NCBI GenBank assembly: GCA_003838145.1
Contig: QYZZ01000115.1
Span: 1-45,558, forward strand
Direction of reading: 5' to 3'
DNA: 45,558 bases
From: Tindallia sp. MSAO_Bac2
GTDB taxonomy: Bacteria; Bacillota; Clostridia; Peptostreptococcales; Tindalliaceae
Below the pieces are notes generated by a model. It worked only from the letters and a program-made list of their open reading frames with translations, did no database searches and had not been told where the DNA came from. This document shows positions 1-7,884 of this stretch, piece by piece. Position 1 is the stretch's first letter; the number at the start of each line of letters is the position of its first letter. Both the position numbers and the translations under genes were made by a program.

Positions 1-71
1 AATTTGTACTTGGCTTTGCTGTTGTTTTTCATACTCTCAGTTTATCGTTCCTCTTGAAGTTTTCCAATAAC

Positions 72-91
72 TTATTCACAGCTTATCCACA
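72..91. promoter_or_regulatory. Pair of DnaA-box-like 9-mers
   Basis: TTATTCACA lies at 72-80 and the exact consensus DnaA box TTATCCACA at 83-91, in the same orientation and 11 bp apart start to start. Such close spacing is typical of origin or DnaA-regulated promoter regions (established knowledge of DnaA boxes). No replication gene is visible here, so the role is unknown. The pair sits just upstream of what looks like a truncated flagellar gene, so it may mark a rearrangement or assembly join rather than a working origin. Confidence 0.55.
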
Positions 92-110
92 TTTCTTTTG
101 CGCATGCTAT

Positions 111-206
111 TTCCTTATCCAAAACAAAACCGTTATCACGGCAGCTGTTGATGAACAATTAAAAGAACAAGCGTTTACGAATATCGATGGAGCTGTTATT
201 GTTTAA
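111..206 (+). pseudogene. C-terminal remnant of flagellar operon protein (TIGR02530-like)
   Basis: The frame ending in TAA at 204-206 encodes a tail containing QNKTVITAAVDEQLKEQAF followed by TNIDGAVIV. From memory this resembles the C-terminus of the small TIGR02530-type flagellar operon protein found between flgD and flgE in Firmicutes, and it sits in the expected place before flgE. Only about 30 residues look real. Upstream of about position 110 the same frame stays open but reads as Phe/Tyr/Cys-rich residues unlike that family, and it runs through the DnaA boxes. The gene therefore looks truncated by a rearrangement or a contig-join artefact. Family identity is from memory; the abrupt change of character is seen directly. 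Confidence 0.5.
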
Positions 207-298
207 AAGAAAAGTAAGATCAAGCCGGACCACTCTGTGGAGGCTTGTCACTTCCGACTGACAGACGAAGTGAACCAAAATACAGGAGGTCAAATATT

Positions 299-1702
299 AT
301 GATGCGATCAATGTTTTCAGCTGTTTCGGGCTTAAGCGCTCACCAGCTGCGAATGGACGGCATTGGTAATAACATTGCCAATGTCAACACCGTTGGATTC
401 AAAGCAAACAGAACCACTTTTCAGGATGTATTTAATCAAACCCTAGCCGGAGCCGGATCACCTCAGGCAGGCCGTGGCGGTACCAACCCTCAACAGGTAG
501 GCCTTGGGATGACGGTAAACTCCATGGACACGCTTCACGTTCGTGGTGCAGTAGAAACCACCGGTGTTAACACAGATATGATGATTAATGGAGACGGATT
601 CTTTATGGTTTCCTCGGATCCAAACTTTCAGGATAGAAGCTATACCCGCGCCGGAGACTTTGCCCTGGACCGTTCCGGAAATCTGGTAACACCAGGCGGT
701 ATGCGGGTGCTGGGATATATGGCGGATGAGCAGGGTGTTCTGGGAACAAACCTGGAAGGCCTTGTGATTTCCAGAGCCCAGACTTTTGATGCTGAGCAAA
801 CTGAGAACGTTGGGTTTGAAGGGAATCTAGATAGCACAACAGATGTTTTTGATGGAGATATAATTGGAAACGTTTTAAATGAAGATGATAATTTTCGAAT
901 ATTTTCGGGCATGGAAAATTATGTGGCGAGAGAAACAACCTTTGAAATTTTTGATAATCTAGGAGGCGAACATCGAATTAAACAGGTCTTTGTAAAATCG
1001 GAGCTGGGTGATAATGCTCCAGATACTGCTGCGAGCGCTTTTGATGTATTATCTTTTTATGTTGGAGATGATGGAACGCTGTATCCATTTGAAGATCCGG
1101 AAGTAAATCCAGTTGATCCACCTGATAATCCTGACATTGGACAACATAAGATATATTTCAATGAAGACGGAAAGATGGTAACCCCAGACACAATTGATTC
1201 AGATGGACCGATCAAGAGCCTATTAATTAATGCGGAAGCTACTAACGGTGCTGGTGAACTGAATTTCGACATCGACTTCTCCAAACTCACCATGTTTGCC
1301 AACGAATCCACAGCCGCAGCCCTTGACGTCGACGGTTACAAGCAGGGAAGTCTGGTAGACTTCAGTGTAGCCTCCAGTGGAGAAATTACCGGAGTATTTG
1401 ATAATGGTCAATCACGTGTCATCGGTCAGGTAGCATTGGCAAACTTTAGAAATCCGGCAGGACTGGAAAAAGACGGCAGTAATATGTACCGATCTACCAA
1501 CAACTCCGGTCAGGCAATGGTGGGAACGCCGGGGTCCGGCGGACTCGGTGCGCTGAATCCCTCGGCACTGGAAATGTCCAATACAGATCTTTCCAGAGAA
1601 TTCACTAACATGATTACCACTCAGCGAGGTTTTCAGGCTAACTCCAGAATTATCACCACCAGTGATGAAATGCTGCAGGAAGTTGTTAACATGAAACGAT
1701 AA
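299..1702 (+). CDS. flgE: Flagellar hook protein FlgE
   Basis: This encodes the hook subunit, which polymerises outside the cell into the universal joint between rod and filament after export by the flagellar type III system. The N-terminus carries the rod/hook signature NIANVNTVGFKA near residues 23-34, and the C-terminus has the matching helical motif with NTDLSREFTNMITTQRGFQ. Product length is 467 residues. I chose ATG 299 because AGGAGG at 284-289 is correctly spaced; a TTG at 245 would add 18 unlikely residues. The central, surface-exposed region (about 820-1240) is much more AT-rich than both ends, a mosaic discussed in the findings. It is followed by a strong intercistronic hairpin and then flbD. 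Confidence 0.95.
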   Translation: MMRSMFSAVSGLSAHQLRMDGIGNNIANVNTVGFKANRTTFQDVFNQTLAGAGSPQAGRGGTNPQQVGLGMTVNSMDTLHVRGAVETTGVNTDMMINGDGFFMVSSDPNFQDRSYTRAGDFALDRSGNLVTPGGMRVLGYMADEQGVLGTNLEGLVISRAQTFDAEQTENVGFEGNLDSTTDVFDGDIIGNVLNEDDNFRIFSGMENYVARETTFEIFDNLGGEHRIKQVFVKSELGDNAPDTAASAFDVLSFYVGDDGTLYPFEDPEVNPVDPPDNPDIGQHKIYFNEDGKMVTPDTIDSDGPIKSLLINAEATNGAGELNFDIDFSKLTMFANESTAAALDVDGYKQGSLVDFSVASSGEITGVFDNGQSRVIGQVALANFRNPAGLEKDGSNMYRSTNNSGQAMVGTPGSGGLGALNPSALEMSNTDLSREFTNMITTQRGFQANSRIITTSDEMLQEVVNMKR

Positions 1703-1720
1703 TTAAAATTCTATGAAAAG

Positions 1721-1758
1721 ATTTCAGAGATTCAGCATAGCTGCTGAATCTCTGAAAT
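1721..1758 (+). other. Perfect 17-bp intercistronic hairpin between flgE and flbD
   Basis: The arm 1721-1737 (ATTTCAGAGATTCAGCA) is the exact reverse complement of 1742-1758, with a four-base TAGC loop. No U-tract follows, so it is not a typical intrinsic terminator on the + strand. Such structures in polycistronic mRNAs often protect an upstream message from 3' exonucleases or mark a processing point (inference). It would separate the abundantly needed hook message from the downstream stator and switch genes. Confidence 0.8.
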
Positions 1759-1773
1759 ATAACAGGTGAATCT

Positions 1774-1977
1774 ATGATAAAATTAACAAGATTAAACAAA
1801 AGTGAAATCGTAGTTAATGCAGAGCTAATCCAATTTCTTGAGGAAACCCCGGATACAGTAATAACGTTGACCACCGGAAATAAAATTGTGGTTTTAGAGA
1901 GTGCTTCTGATATAATAGAAAAAGTTATAGAATATAAAGGTAAAATTAATAAGCAACAACTATATAAAGAAGACTAA
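1774..1977 (+). CDS. flbD: FlbD/SwrD family flagellar protein
   Basis: This 67-residue protein matches the small FlbD family (SwrD in Bacillus subtilis), opening MIKLTRLN and containing the typical E-L-I-Q-F-L-E-x-T-P-D-T-V-I-T-L-x-x-G pattern. It always sits between flgE and motA or fliL in Firmicutes fla operons, as here. In B. subtilis SwrD raises flagellar motor torque, and the gene directly precedes motA and motB here, which fits a stator-related role (family knowledge plus inference). The ATG at 1774 follows a modest AGGTG site. There is no signal peptide or membrane segment. Confidence 0.88.
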   Translation: MIKLTRLNKSEIVVNAELIQFLEETPDTVITLTTGNKIVVLESASDIIEKVIEYKGKINKQQLYKED

Positions 1978-2003
1978 AGCATTGAAGGAAAAGAGGTGCT
2001 GTT

Positions 2004-2792
2004 TTGGATTTAGCAACTATTGCCGGTATTATTGTCGGACTCATTTTTATCATCATGGGAATCATGCAAGATGGAGAGATTATTACATATCTAAATTTAC
2101 CTTCCATACTAATTGTTATTGGAGGTACTATTTCTGCAACCTTTGTTGCATATCCGCTTTTTAAGGTTGTTGAAGCTATTAAGGTTGTTAAAAAAGCATT
2201 CTCATCACACGTACTTGAAGCTGGAGTCATTATAGAAAAGATTATTGAATTAGCGAATACAGCGAGAAAAGAAGGTCTTCTGGCTTTAGAGGAAGCTTCA
2301 GAAGAAATAGACGACGCTTTTTTGCAAAAAGGTGTAATGCTTGTTGTCGATGGCACTGACCCTGAACTTGTTCGTAATTTGCTGGAAACAGAGTTGTCCT
2401 TCGTAGAGGAGAGACATAAAGAAGGTCAGGGGATATTTGAAACCCTTGGAGCTTTCTCTCCGGCTTTTGGTATGATAGGTACTTTAATTGGGCTTATCAA
2501 TATGTTAAGAAGACTGGACGATCCTTCCACCATTGGACCAGCAATGGCGGTTGCATTGATAACAACTTTTTACGGTTCTTTAATGGCAAACCTCTTATTC
2601 CTCCCTATTGCAAATAAACTAAAAATCAGAAGTCGTGAAGAGGTTTTATTAAAGGAGATTATGCTGGAAGGTATGTTATCAATTCAGGCTGGCGAAAACC
2701 CGAGAATTATTGAAGAAAAGCTTAAAGCCTTCTTGCCACCAAAGATAAGAGAGGAAATAAATCAGCAAAAAGAGAAAGGTGAGGAAGAGTAA
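2004..2792 (+). CDS. motA: Flagellar motor stator protein MotA (PomA/MotP-like)
   Basis: This is the four-helix membrane subunit of the stator, which couples ion flow to rotor torque. The 262 residues show two N-terminal membrane helices, a charged cytoplasmic loop (about residues 60-150), and two C-terminal helices with the conserved stretch PAFGMIGTLIGLINMLR. The motif TIGPAMAVALITTFYGSLMA is characteristic of MotA/PomA/MotP. The start is TTG 2004 behind AGAGGTG. The stop overlaps the motB start by one base, as expected for a co-translated complex. Its sequence style resembles sodium-type PomA/MotP more than E. coli MotA, but ion specificity is an inference. Confidence 0.93.
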   Translation: MDLATIAGIIVGLIFIIMGIMQDGEIITYLNLPSILIVIGGTISATFVAYPLFKVVEAIKVVKKAFSSHVLEAGVIIEKIIELANTARKEGLLALEEASEEIDDAFLQKGVMLVVDGTDPELVRNLLETELSFVEERHKEGQGIFETLGAFSPAFGMIGTLIGLINMLRRLDDPSTIGPAMAVALITTFYGSLMANLLFLPIANKLKIRSREEVLLKEIMLEGMLSIQAGENPRIIEEKLKAFLPPKIREEINQQKEKGEEE

Positions 2793-3538
2793 TGGCTCGC
2801 AAAAAACCTCAGGAAGAACAAAAACCAGGCGCGCCTTTATGGATGACTACCTATGGCGACATGGTCACATTGCTCCTTTGTTTTTTTGTGCTGCTATTTG
2901 CTTTTTCTGAAATAGACGTTGCAAAGCTGGATGCTTTTATACGGTCATTTCAAGGTGCTGTAGGTGTATTAGATGCCGGGAGAACAATCGAACCAAGCGA
3001 AGTCCTTTCAGAAGCTGCTATGGATGATTTGACAATGCAGGAGCTTCAGGAGCTGGAGGACTTTAGACATTTGCAGGAAAGACTTGAAGAGTTTCTTGAG
3101 GAAAGAGAGATGCAGGCTGATGTTTTAGTAACGCTCCAAACCAGAGGGTTAGTGCTTCGCTTTCAGGACAACGTTCTATTTGACTCAGGAAGAGCGGAAA
3201 TTAAATCAGAATCAGAAGAAATTCTGGAATTTATTGGTGAAGTTTTGGATGAACCTGAATTTATAGATAAAAATGTAAGTGTTGAAGGTCACACGGATTC
3301 AGATCCTCTAAGACCCGGCGCACCATTTCCAACAAACTGGGAATTATCAGTTGCACGATCAGCAACAGTGGTTCGATATATGATAGAAGATGTAGGTTTG
3401 TCCCCTGTTCGATTCCGTGCCTCAGGTTATGGAGAATACCACCCGGTTGCACCTAACGACACACCTGAAAATAAAGCTCAGAACAGAAGGGTTGATCTGG
3501 TGGTCCTGCGTTCGGAATACGCTGAATCTTCGCTATGA
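2792..3538 (+). CDS. motB: Flagellar motor stator protein MotB (PomB-like)
   Basis: MotB is the peptidoglycan-anchoring stator subunit with a single membrane helix. Asp23, in the context TYGDMVTLLLCFFVLL, is the conserved ion-binding residue. A coiled linker (about 65-110) leads to a C-terminal OmpA-like peptidoglycan-binding domain with FDSGRAEIK, VEGHTDSDPL and NKAQNRRVDLVV-type motifs. Length, 248 residues, is normal. The CFFVLLFAFSEID segment after the Asp resembles sodium-driven PomB rather than proton-driven MotB, which would suit an alkaliphile or halophile (inference). The start ATG overlaps the motA stop. Confidence 0.94.
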   Translation: MARKKPQEEQKPGAPLWMTTYGDMVTLLLCFFVLLFAFSEIDVAKLDAFIRSFQGAVGVLDAGRTIEPSEVLSEAAMDDLTMQELQELEDFRHLQERLEEFLEEREMQADVLVTLQTRGLVLRFQDNVLFDSGRAEIKSESEEILEFIGEVLDEPEFIDKNVSVEGHTDSDPLRPGAPFPTNWELSVARSATVVRYMIEDVGLSPVRFRASGYGEYHPVAPNDTPENKAQNRRVDLVVLRSEYAESSL

Positions 3539-3566
3539 TAATTAGTTACGTCAAGGAGTTGAACTT

Positions 3567-3980
3567 ATGGAATTAAAAAAAATAATTATGATTGCTTTAG
3601 TAGCTTTCCTAATAACTGCTATTATAGTTGGTGGAATTTTATACATTTTTGTATTCAGAAGTGTTGATGATGATCAGCCCCTTCCAACTTATGAGCATAA
3701 TCTTGGTGAATTTTCAACCAATTTGGGGAATCAAAGAAGTTTTTTTAATGGAGAAATCGTTGTTGAAACTACTAACCGTGACTTAATTCAGGACTTTGAA
3801 GAAAAAAATGTTGTGCTTCGTGACCGTGTTATCAAGACATTAATCAGCAAAACTCCGGAAGACGTCCTGACTCCTGATGGACAGCAAGATCTAAGACAGG
3901 AATTAATTGATATTGTTTCGGAAGCGGTCGGATCTGATGAAGTAACCAACGTTTACTTTATTGACTATATAGTTCAGTAG
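3567..3980 (+). CDS. fliL: Flagellar basal body-associated protein FliL
   Basis: This 137-residue protein has one N-terminal membrane helix (about residues 5-30, Ile/Val rich) and a periplasmic-side domain with the FliL pattern Y-E-H-N-L-G-E-F-S-T-N-L followed by alternating beta strands and a final helix. FliL surrounds the stator and supports torque and motor stability. AAGGAG lies just before the ATG. Position directly after motAB and before fliM is the standard order. Confidence 0.9.
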   Translation: MELKKIIMIALVAFLITAIIVGGILYIFVFRSVDDDQPLPTYEHNLGEFSTNLGNQRSFFNGEIVVETTNRDLIQDFEEKNVVLRDRVIKTLISKTPEDVLTPDGQQDLRQELIDIVSEAVGSDEVTNVYFIDYIVQ

Positions 3981-3992
3981 GAGGTGGCAACG

Positions 3993-4988
3993 TTGGCAGA
4001 CGTTCTGTCCCAAAATGAAATAGATGCGTTGCTGGCTCAGTTAAGCAGTGGTGAAGTTGACGCAAATGAAATGAAAGAAGATCCGGAAGAAACAAAAGTT
4101 AAGCTTTATGATTTTAGAAGCCCGAAAAAACTGGCCAAAGATCAGTTAAGAACTTTACAGATCATACACGAAAACTTTGCGCGTGCCCTTAATACTTTCT
4201 TATCCGGATATCTCCGCACGTACATTCATGCTGAGGTTATTAATGTTGAAGAATTAACTTATTATGAGTTCAGCAACTCTGTGGTAAATCCAGCTGTTTT
4301 ATCCATTGTAAATTTCGAACCATTATCTGGTCAGGTTATTATTGACCTGTCGCCCACTATTGCATTTAATATTATTGACCGTATTCTTGGTGGAAGCGGA
4401 AAACCCTTTAACGAAAGCAGGACATTTACTGAGATAGAATTGACGCTCTTAAAACGACTAAAACGACAGGTAACTGATTTGATGATAGATCCGTGGGAAA
4501 ATGTTATCGAATTAAACCCGAAGTTGGAAAAAATTGAGACAAACTCACAATTTGCTCAGATTGTATCACCAAATGAAACCATTGCGTTGGTAACACTAAG
4601 CCTGAAAATTGGTGATGTGGAGGGAATGCTTAATATATGCCTGCCGCATATTGTACTTGAACCAATCATAGATAAGCTTAGTACAAAATTCTGGTTTGCC
4701 AGTGTCAGCAAAACAGTCACTGAAGATGACAGAAAGAAGCTCCAAAACAGAATTGAAAAAACAAATATAGATATTATTGCAGAAATTGCTTCCACTCATA
4801 TAACGGTAAAAGATTTTTTGCAGTTGCAGGTTGGTGATGTTATTGAGCTGGACACATCTTTAGAAAGTGAAGTATTGCTATATGTTGGCGATAAAGTAAA
4901 GTATAGCGCCATACCTGGCACCAGCAGCAATAAACTGGCGGTTAAAATTGTTGGCAAGGAAATGAAAGGGGAGGATGACGATGAGTGA
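3993..4988 (+). CDS. fliM: Flagellar motor switch protein FliM
   Basis: FliM is the C-ring protein that binds CheY-P and sets rotation direction. The N-terminus MADVLSQNEIDALL is the canonical CheY-P-binding peptide. It is followed by the CheC-like middle domain (about 45-230) and a C-terminal SpoA/FliN-like domain (about 255-325, with LQVGDVIELD). I chose TTG 3993, giving 331 residues, because AGGAGGTGG at 3979-3987 is ideally spaced and the protein then begins exactly like its family; GTG 3984 lies inside that site. The end overlaps fliY by eight bases. Confidence 0.95.
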   Translation: MADVLSQNEIDALLAQLSSGEVDANEMKEDPEETKVKLYDFRSPKKLAKDQLRTLQIIHENFARALNTFLSGYLRTYIHAEVINVEELTYYEFSNSVVNPAVLSIVNFEPLSGQVIIDLSPTIAFNIIDRILGGSGKPFNESRTFTEIELTLLKRLKRQVTDLMIDPWENVIELNPKLEKIETNSQFAQIVSPNETIALVTLSLKIGDVEGMLNICLPHIVLEPIIDKLSTKFWFASVSKTVTEDDRKKLQNRIEKTNIDIIAEIASTHITVKDFLQLQVGDVIELDTSLESEVLLYVGDKVKYSAIPGTSSNKLAVKIVGKEMKGEDDDE

Positions 4989-6177
4989 TATGTTATCTCA
5001 GGAAGAAATAGATGCTTTATTAAGTGGAGGCAGTAATGATACCAAAACTGAAGAAGCTGAAGAAAAGGCTCCCAAAAAAGAGACCTTTACTGAACAGGAA
5101 AAAGACACTATTGGAGAAATAGGTAACATTAGTATGGGGACCGCAGCCACAACCCTTTCAACCCTGCTGAATCACAAGGTGGTAATTACAACTCCCAGAG
5201 TCTCGATGATGTCTTTGAAGGAAATATCAGAAGAATACCCGCTGCCATTTGTCGCTGTGGAAGTTAGGTACAAGGAAGGTATTGAAGGCACAAATCTAAT
5301 GGTTTTGAAGGAAAATGATGTAAAGATAATAACCAACTTGATGATGGGTCAGGAACCTGAAATAACAGAAGATCCAATTTCTGACTTACATTTAAGTGCC
5401 ATTGCGGAAGCGATGAATCAAATGGTAGGTTCAGCAGCTACTTCATTATCAGAAATGTTTATGAAAAAAATAGACATTAATCCACCCAAACCTTTTCGTC
5501 TTGATATGAAAACTCCTGACCTAAATGAATACTTTTCTGATTTAGATGAAAACATCATTCGGATTTCATTTAAAATGGAAATTGAAAACCTCATAGACAG
5601 CGAGATTATGCAACTTATTCCACTGGATTTTGCTAAGGAAATGGTTAGAACGCTAATGCCTGAAAGTGCAGAAGAAGAGGCACCCCAGACATCGGCTACC
5701 AAACCGGAAGAACCAAAAGCTCCGACACCGGAACCGACTCCGGAGCCAGCCTATGAAGAACCTGCTGAACCGCAGTCTGCTTCCGCTGATGATGGCGGAT
5801 ATGACTTTGATCTGAGCTTTGATAACGAGCCGGAGCCAGCAAACCAGATTAAAAAGAACGTTAATGTTCAGCCTGCACAATTCCAGTCCTTTGATGAACA
5901 ACCGGCTGAAAGGGGTATACCTGAAAACATATCTCTTATTCAGGATGTTCCGTTAAAAGTAACAGTTGAACTGGGCAGGACAGTTAAAAAAATAAACGAA
6001 GTGCTGGAGTTTGGACCTGGAACCATTGTCGAGCTTGACCGTATCGTTGGTGAGCCTTTAGACATTATGGTAAATGGCCAATATGTTGCCAAAGGGGAAG
6101 TAGTGGTGATAGACGAAAATTATGGAATTAGAATTACGGATATTGTTAATCCCAACAAACGATTTTCTAAAATCTGA
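4981..6177 (+). CDS. fliY: Flagellar motor switch phosphatase FliY (FliN domain)
   Basis: FliY combines a FliM-type CheY-P-binding N-terminal peptide (MSDMLSQEEIDALLSGG), a CheC/CheX-type phosphatase middle domain with two E-x-x-N active-site motifs (EIGNISMGTAATTL and AEAMNQMVGSAATSL), a Pro/Glu-rich linker (about residues 230-280), and a C-terminal FliN/SpoA domain containing VPLKVTVELGRT and RITDIV. It builds the C-ring and dephosphorylates CheY-P at the switch, as known in Bacillus. ATG 4981 is preferred over ATG 4975 because GGGGAGG ends at 4974. Length is 398 residues. Confidence 0.95.
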   Translation: MSDMLSQEEIDALLSGGSNDTKTEEAEEKAPKKETFTEQEKDTIGEIGNISMGTAATTLSTLLNHKVVITTPRVSMMSLKEISEEYPLPFVAVEVRYKEGIEGTNLMVLKENDVKIITNLMMGQEPEITEDPISDLHLSAIAEAMNQMVGSAATSLSEMFMKKIDINPPKPFRLDMKTPDLNEYFSDLDENIIRISFKMEIENLIDSEIMQLIPLDFAKEMVRTLMPESAEEEAPQTSATKPEEPKAPTPEPTPEPAYEEPAEPQSASADDGGYDFDLSFDNEPEPANQIKKNVNVQPAQFQSFDEQPAERGIPENISLIQDVPLKVTVELGRTVKKINEVLEFGPGTIVELDRIVGEPLDIMVNGQYVAKGEVVVIDENYGIRITDIVNPNKRFSKI

Positions 6178-6200
6178 TATATTATTTCTGAAACAATTTG

Positions 6201-6209
6201 TGATATAAT
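6201..6209 (+). promoter_or_regulatory. Extended -10 promoter candidate upstream of cheY
   Basis: TGATATAAT at 6201-6209 is a perfect extended -10 element (TG, one base, TATAAT). The gap between fliY and cheY is about 100 bases, much longer than the usual spacing in this operon. No good -35 is visible at the right distance, only TTATTT at 6182. It could give cheY and the export genes transcription independent of the upstream operon promoter. AT-rich intergenic DNA produces such matches by chance, so this is a candidate only. Confidence 0.4.
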
Positions 6210-6281
6210 GATTCACTGAGACTGATTACAGTTTTTTTTAACTGAGAAAGCCTTAATAACGAAACATAAGGAGGAAATAGA

Positions 6282-6644
6282 ATGGCCAATGGAATTTTAA
6301 TTGTTGATGATGCTGCATTTATGCGAATGATGATTAAAGATGTTTTAACAAAAAATGGTATGGAAGTAGTGGGTGAAGCCGAAAATGGTGCAATAGCAAT
6401 TGAAAAATTCAAGGAACTGGGTCCGGAGCTTACCATTATGGACATTACAATGCCGGAAGTTGATGGTATTGAAGCAGTTAAAAAGATAAAGGAAATTGAC
6501 CCGAATGCAAAAATAATTATGTGTTCAGCGATGGGTCAGCAGAGCATGGTTATAGAAGCAATACAGGCAGGAGCAAAGGATTTTATTGTAAAACCTTTTC
6601 AGGCTGAACGCGTTCTGGAAGCTGTGAAAAAGGTTATTGGATAA
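6282..6644 (+). CDS. cheY: Chemotaxis response regulator CheY
   Basis: This single-domain receiver is phosphorylated by CheA and binds FliM and FliY to change flagellar rotation. The full active site is present: acidic pair Asp9-Asp10, phospho-acceptor Asp54 in LTIMDITMPEVDG, Ser82 in the Thr/Ser position, and Lys104 in FIVKPF. At 120 residues it is exactly family length, with no output domain. AAGGAGGA precedes the ATG. Its place between fliY and fliO is the Bacillus/Clostridium order. Confidence 0.96.
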   Translation: MANGILIVDDAAFMRMMIKDVLTKNGMEVVGEAENGAIAIEKFKELGPELTIMDITMPEVDGIEAVKKIKEIDPNAKIIMCSAMGQQSMVIEAIQAGAKDFIVKPFQAERVLEAVKKVIG

Positions 6645-6665
6645 AACGGGGACGGGTGTTTTTTA

Positions 6666-7070
6666 TTGAGTGATAACTTTATGGGATCTATGATACTTTA
6701 CCTCATTACTACTATAGGGATTATTATAGCTGCTTATTATACTACGATATGGATCGCAAAAAAAAGCAAGCACATAGCCAGAGGACGACATATAAGTCTT
6801 CTGGAAAAAGTCCTTCTTCCCGGAGGAACTTCAATATCAGTAATTAAAGTAGGTGCTTTCGTGTATATTGTTGCCACTAATGGAAAAAATATGGAGCAGC
6901 TTGATCGGATGACTCTCGAAGAATGGAAGGAGTCAATACAACGGGATGAGTTCGACAGTTTTGATAACTATCAGGAAAAATATAACCATAATCCCTTCTC
7001 CATAACAGACTATATAAAAAAGTATCAGACTGGAAGAAAGGATGGCAAACAACGGAATGATGGGAACTAA
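6666..7070 (+). CDS. fliO: Flagellar biosynthesis protein FliO (FliZ in Bacillus)
   Basis: A 134-residue protein with one strong N-terminal membrane helix (about 9-31) and the FliO-type motif LEKVLLPGGTSISVIKVG plus FVYIVATNG, followed by a hydrophilic tail. FliO helps FliP assemble into the export gate. The TTG start at 6666 has only a weak GGGTG site. The 3' end overlaps fliP by 29 bases, suggesting coupled translation. Sequence conservation in FliO is low across bacteria, so location directly before fliP is an important part of the call. Confidence 0.85.
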   Translation: MSDNFMGSMILYLITTIGIIIAAYYTTIWIAKKSKHIARGRHISLLEKVLLPGGTSISVIKVGAFVYIVATNGKNMEQLDRMTLEEWKESIQRDEFDSFDNYQEKYNHNPFSITDYIKKYQTGRKDGKQRNDGN

Positions 7071-7872
7071 AGGCTTAAGTAATTTGTACATAAACATACT
7101 GCCTTCAAATATGCGACCACTTTTACTGGTTGCACTTATAATATTTGTATCCCTATTTTCTTTCTTCTCTCCCATGGAAGCTGAAGCTGCCCAAATTCCT
7201 ATTCCGGGAATGGAAATTAACTTCAATGAGGCTGAAAGTCCTGAAGATGTAGCTGTTACCGTTCAAATACTCTTACTGTTGACGGTGCTATCTCTCGCAC
7301 CTGCTATCTTGATTATGTTAACAAGTTTCACGAGAATTGTTATTGTTCTTGGATTTATTCGAAGAGCTCTTGCTACTCAAACAACCCCGCCAAATCAGGT
7401 TATTATTGGATTGGCAATTTTTCTAACCTTATTCACGATGCGAACCGTTATCGCAGATATTAATGAAAATGCGTTCCAACCATACTTAAACGAGGAAATC
7501 AATCAAATTGAAGCATTTGAAAACGCCATGGATCCTATCAGGGAGTTTATGTTCAGGCAAACCAGAGAACGTGATCTTGCCATGTTTATGGAAATTGCCG
7601 ATGAACCACCTACGGAGGACCTTGATTCCATATCAAATACGGTTTTAATACCATCCTTCATAATAAGCGAACTTAAAACTGCTTTTCAGATGGGGTTTGT
7701 CCTCTTTATTCCGTTTATTGTACTGGATATGGTTATTGCCAGTACATTACTCTCGATGGGTATGATGATGCTTCCGCCGGCAATGATATCCCTTCCTTTT
7801 AAACTGTTGCTCTTCATTATGGTTGATGGATGGAATATCATCATCAGGTCACTGGTTGGAAGCTTTAATTAG
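7042..7872 (+). CDS. fliP: Flagellar type III export gate protein FliP
   Basis: FliP forms the core of the export gate with FliQ and FliR. A cleavable signal sequence is visible: an unusually long positively charged start, a hydrophobic core around residues 26-42, and AEAEAA-type cleavage near residue 49. The mature protein has family motifs ILIMLTSFTRIVIVLGF, TPPNQVIIGLAIFLT, and the C-terminal GMMMLPPAMISLPFKLLLF. Length is 276 residues. ATG 7042 lies inside fliO; an internal start at residue 24 is possible because the first 23 residues are not typical of the family. Confidence 0.94.
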   Translation: MANNGMMGTKGLSNLYINILPSNMRPLLLVALIIFVSLFSFFSPMEAEAAQIPIPGMEINFNEAESPEDVAVTVQILLLLTVLSLAPAILIMLTSFTRIVIVLGFIRRALATQTTPPNQVIIGLAIFLTLFTMRTVIADINENAFQPYLNEEINQIEAFENAMDPIREFMFRQTRERDLAMFMEIADEPPTEDLDSISNTVLIPSFIISELKTAFQMGFVLFIPFIVLDMVIASTLLSMGMMMLPPAMISLPFKLLLFIMVDGWNIIIRSLVGSFN

Positions 7873-7884
7873 AGGAGGTTTTTT

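Noticed and set aside
1-32. Minus-strand reading frame opening at 32 toward the left edge
   Set aside because: Only about ten codons with a weak ribosome binding site; not identifiable. Kept only as context for the edge finding.
6229-6245. CAGTT/AACTG stem with T-rich loop before cheY as a terminator
   Set aside because: Only five base pairs, AT-rich, and no U-tract in the right position.
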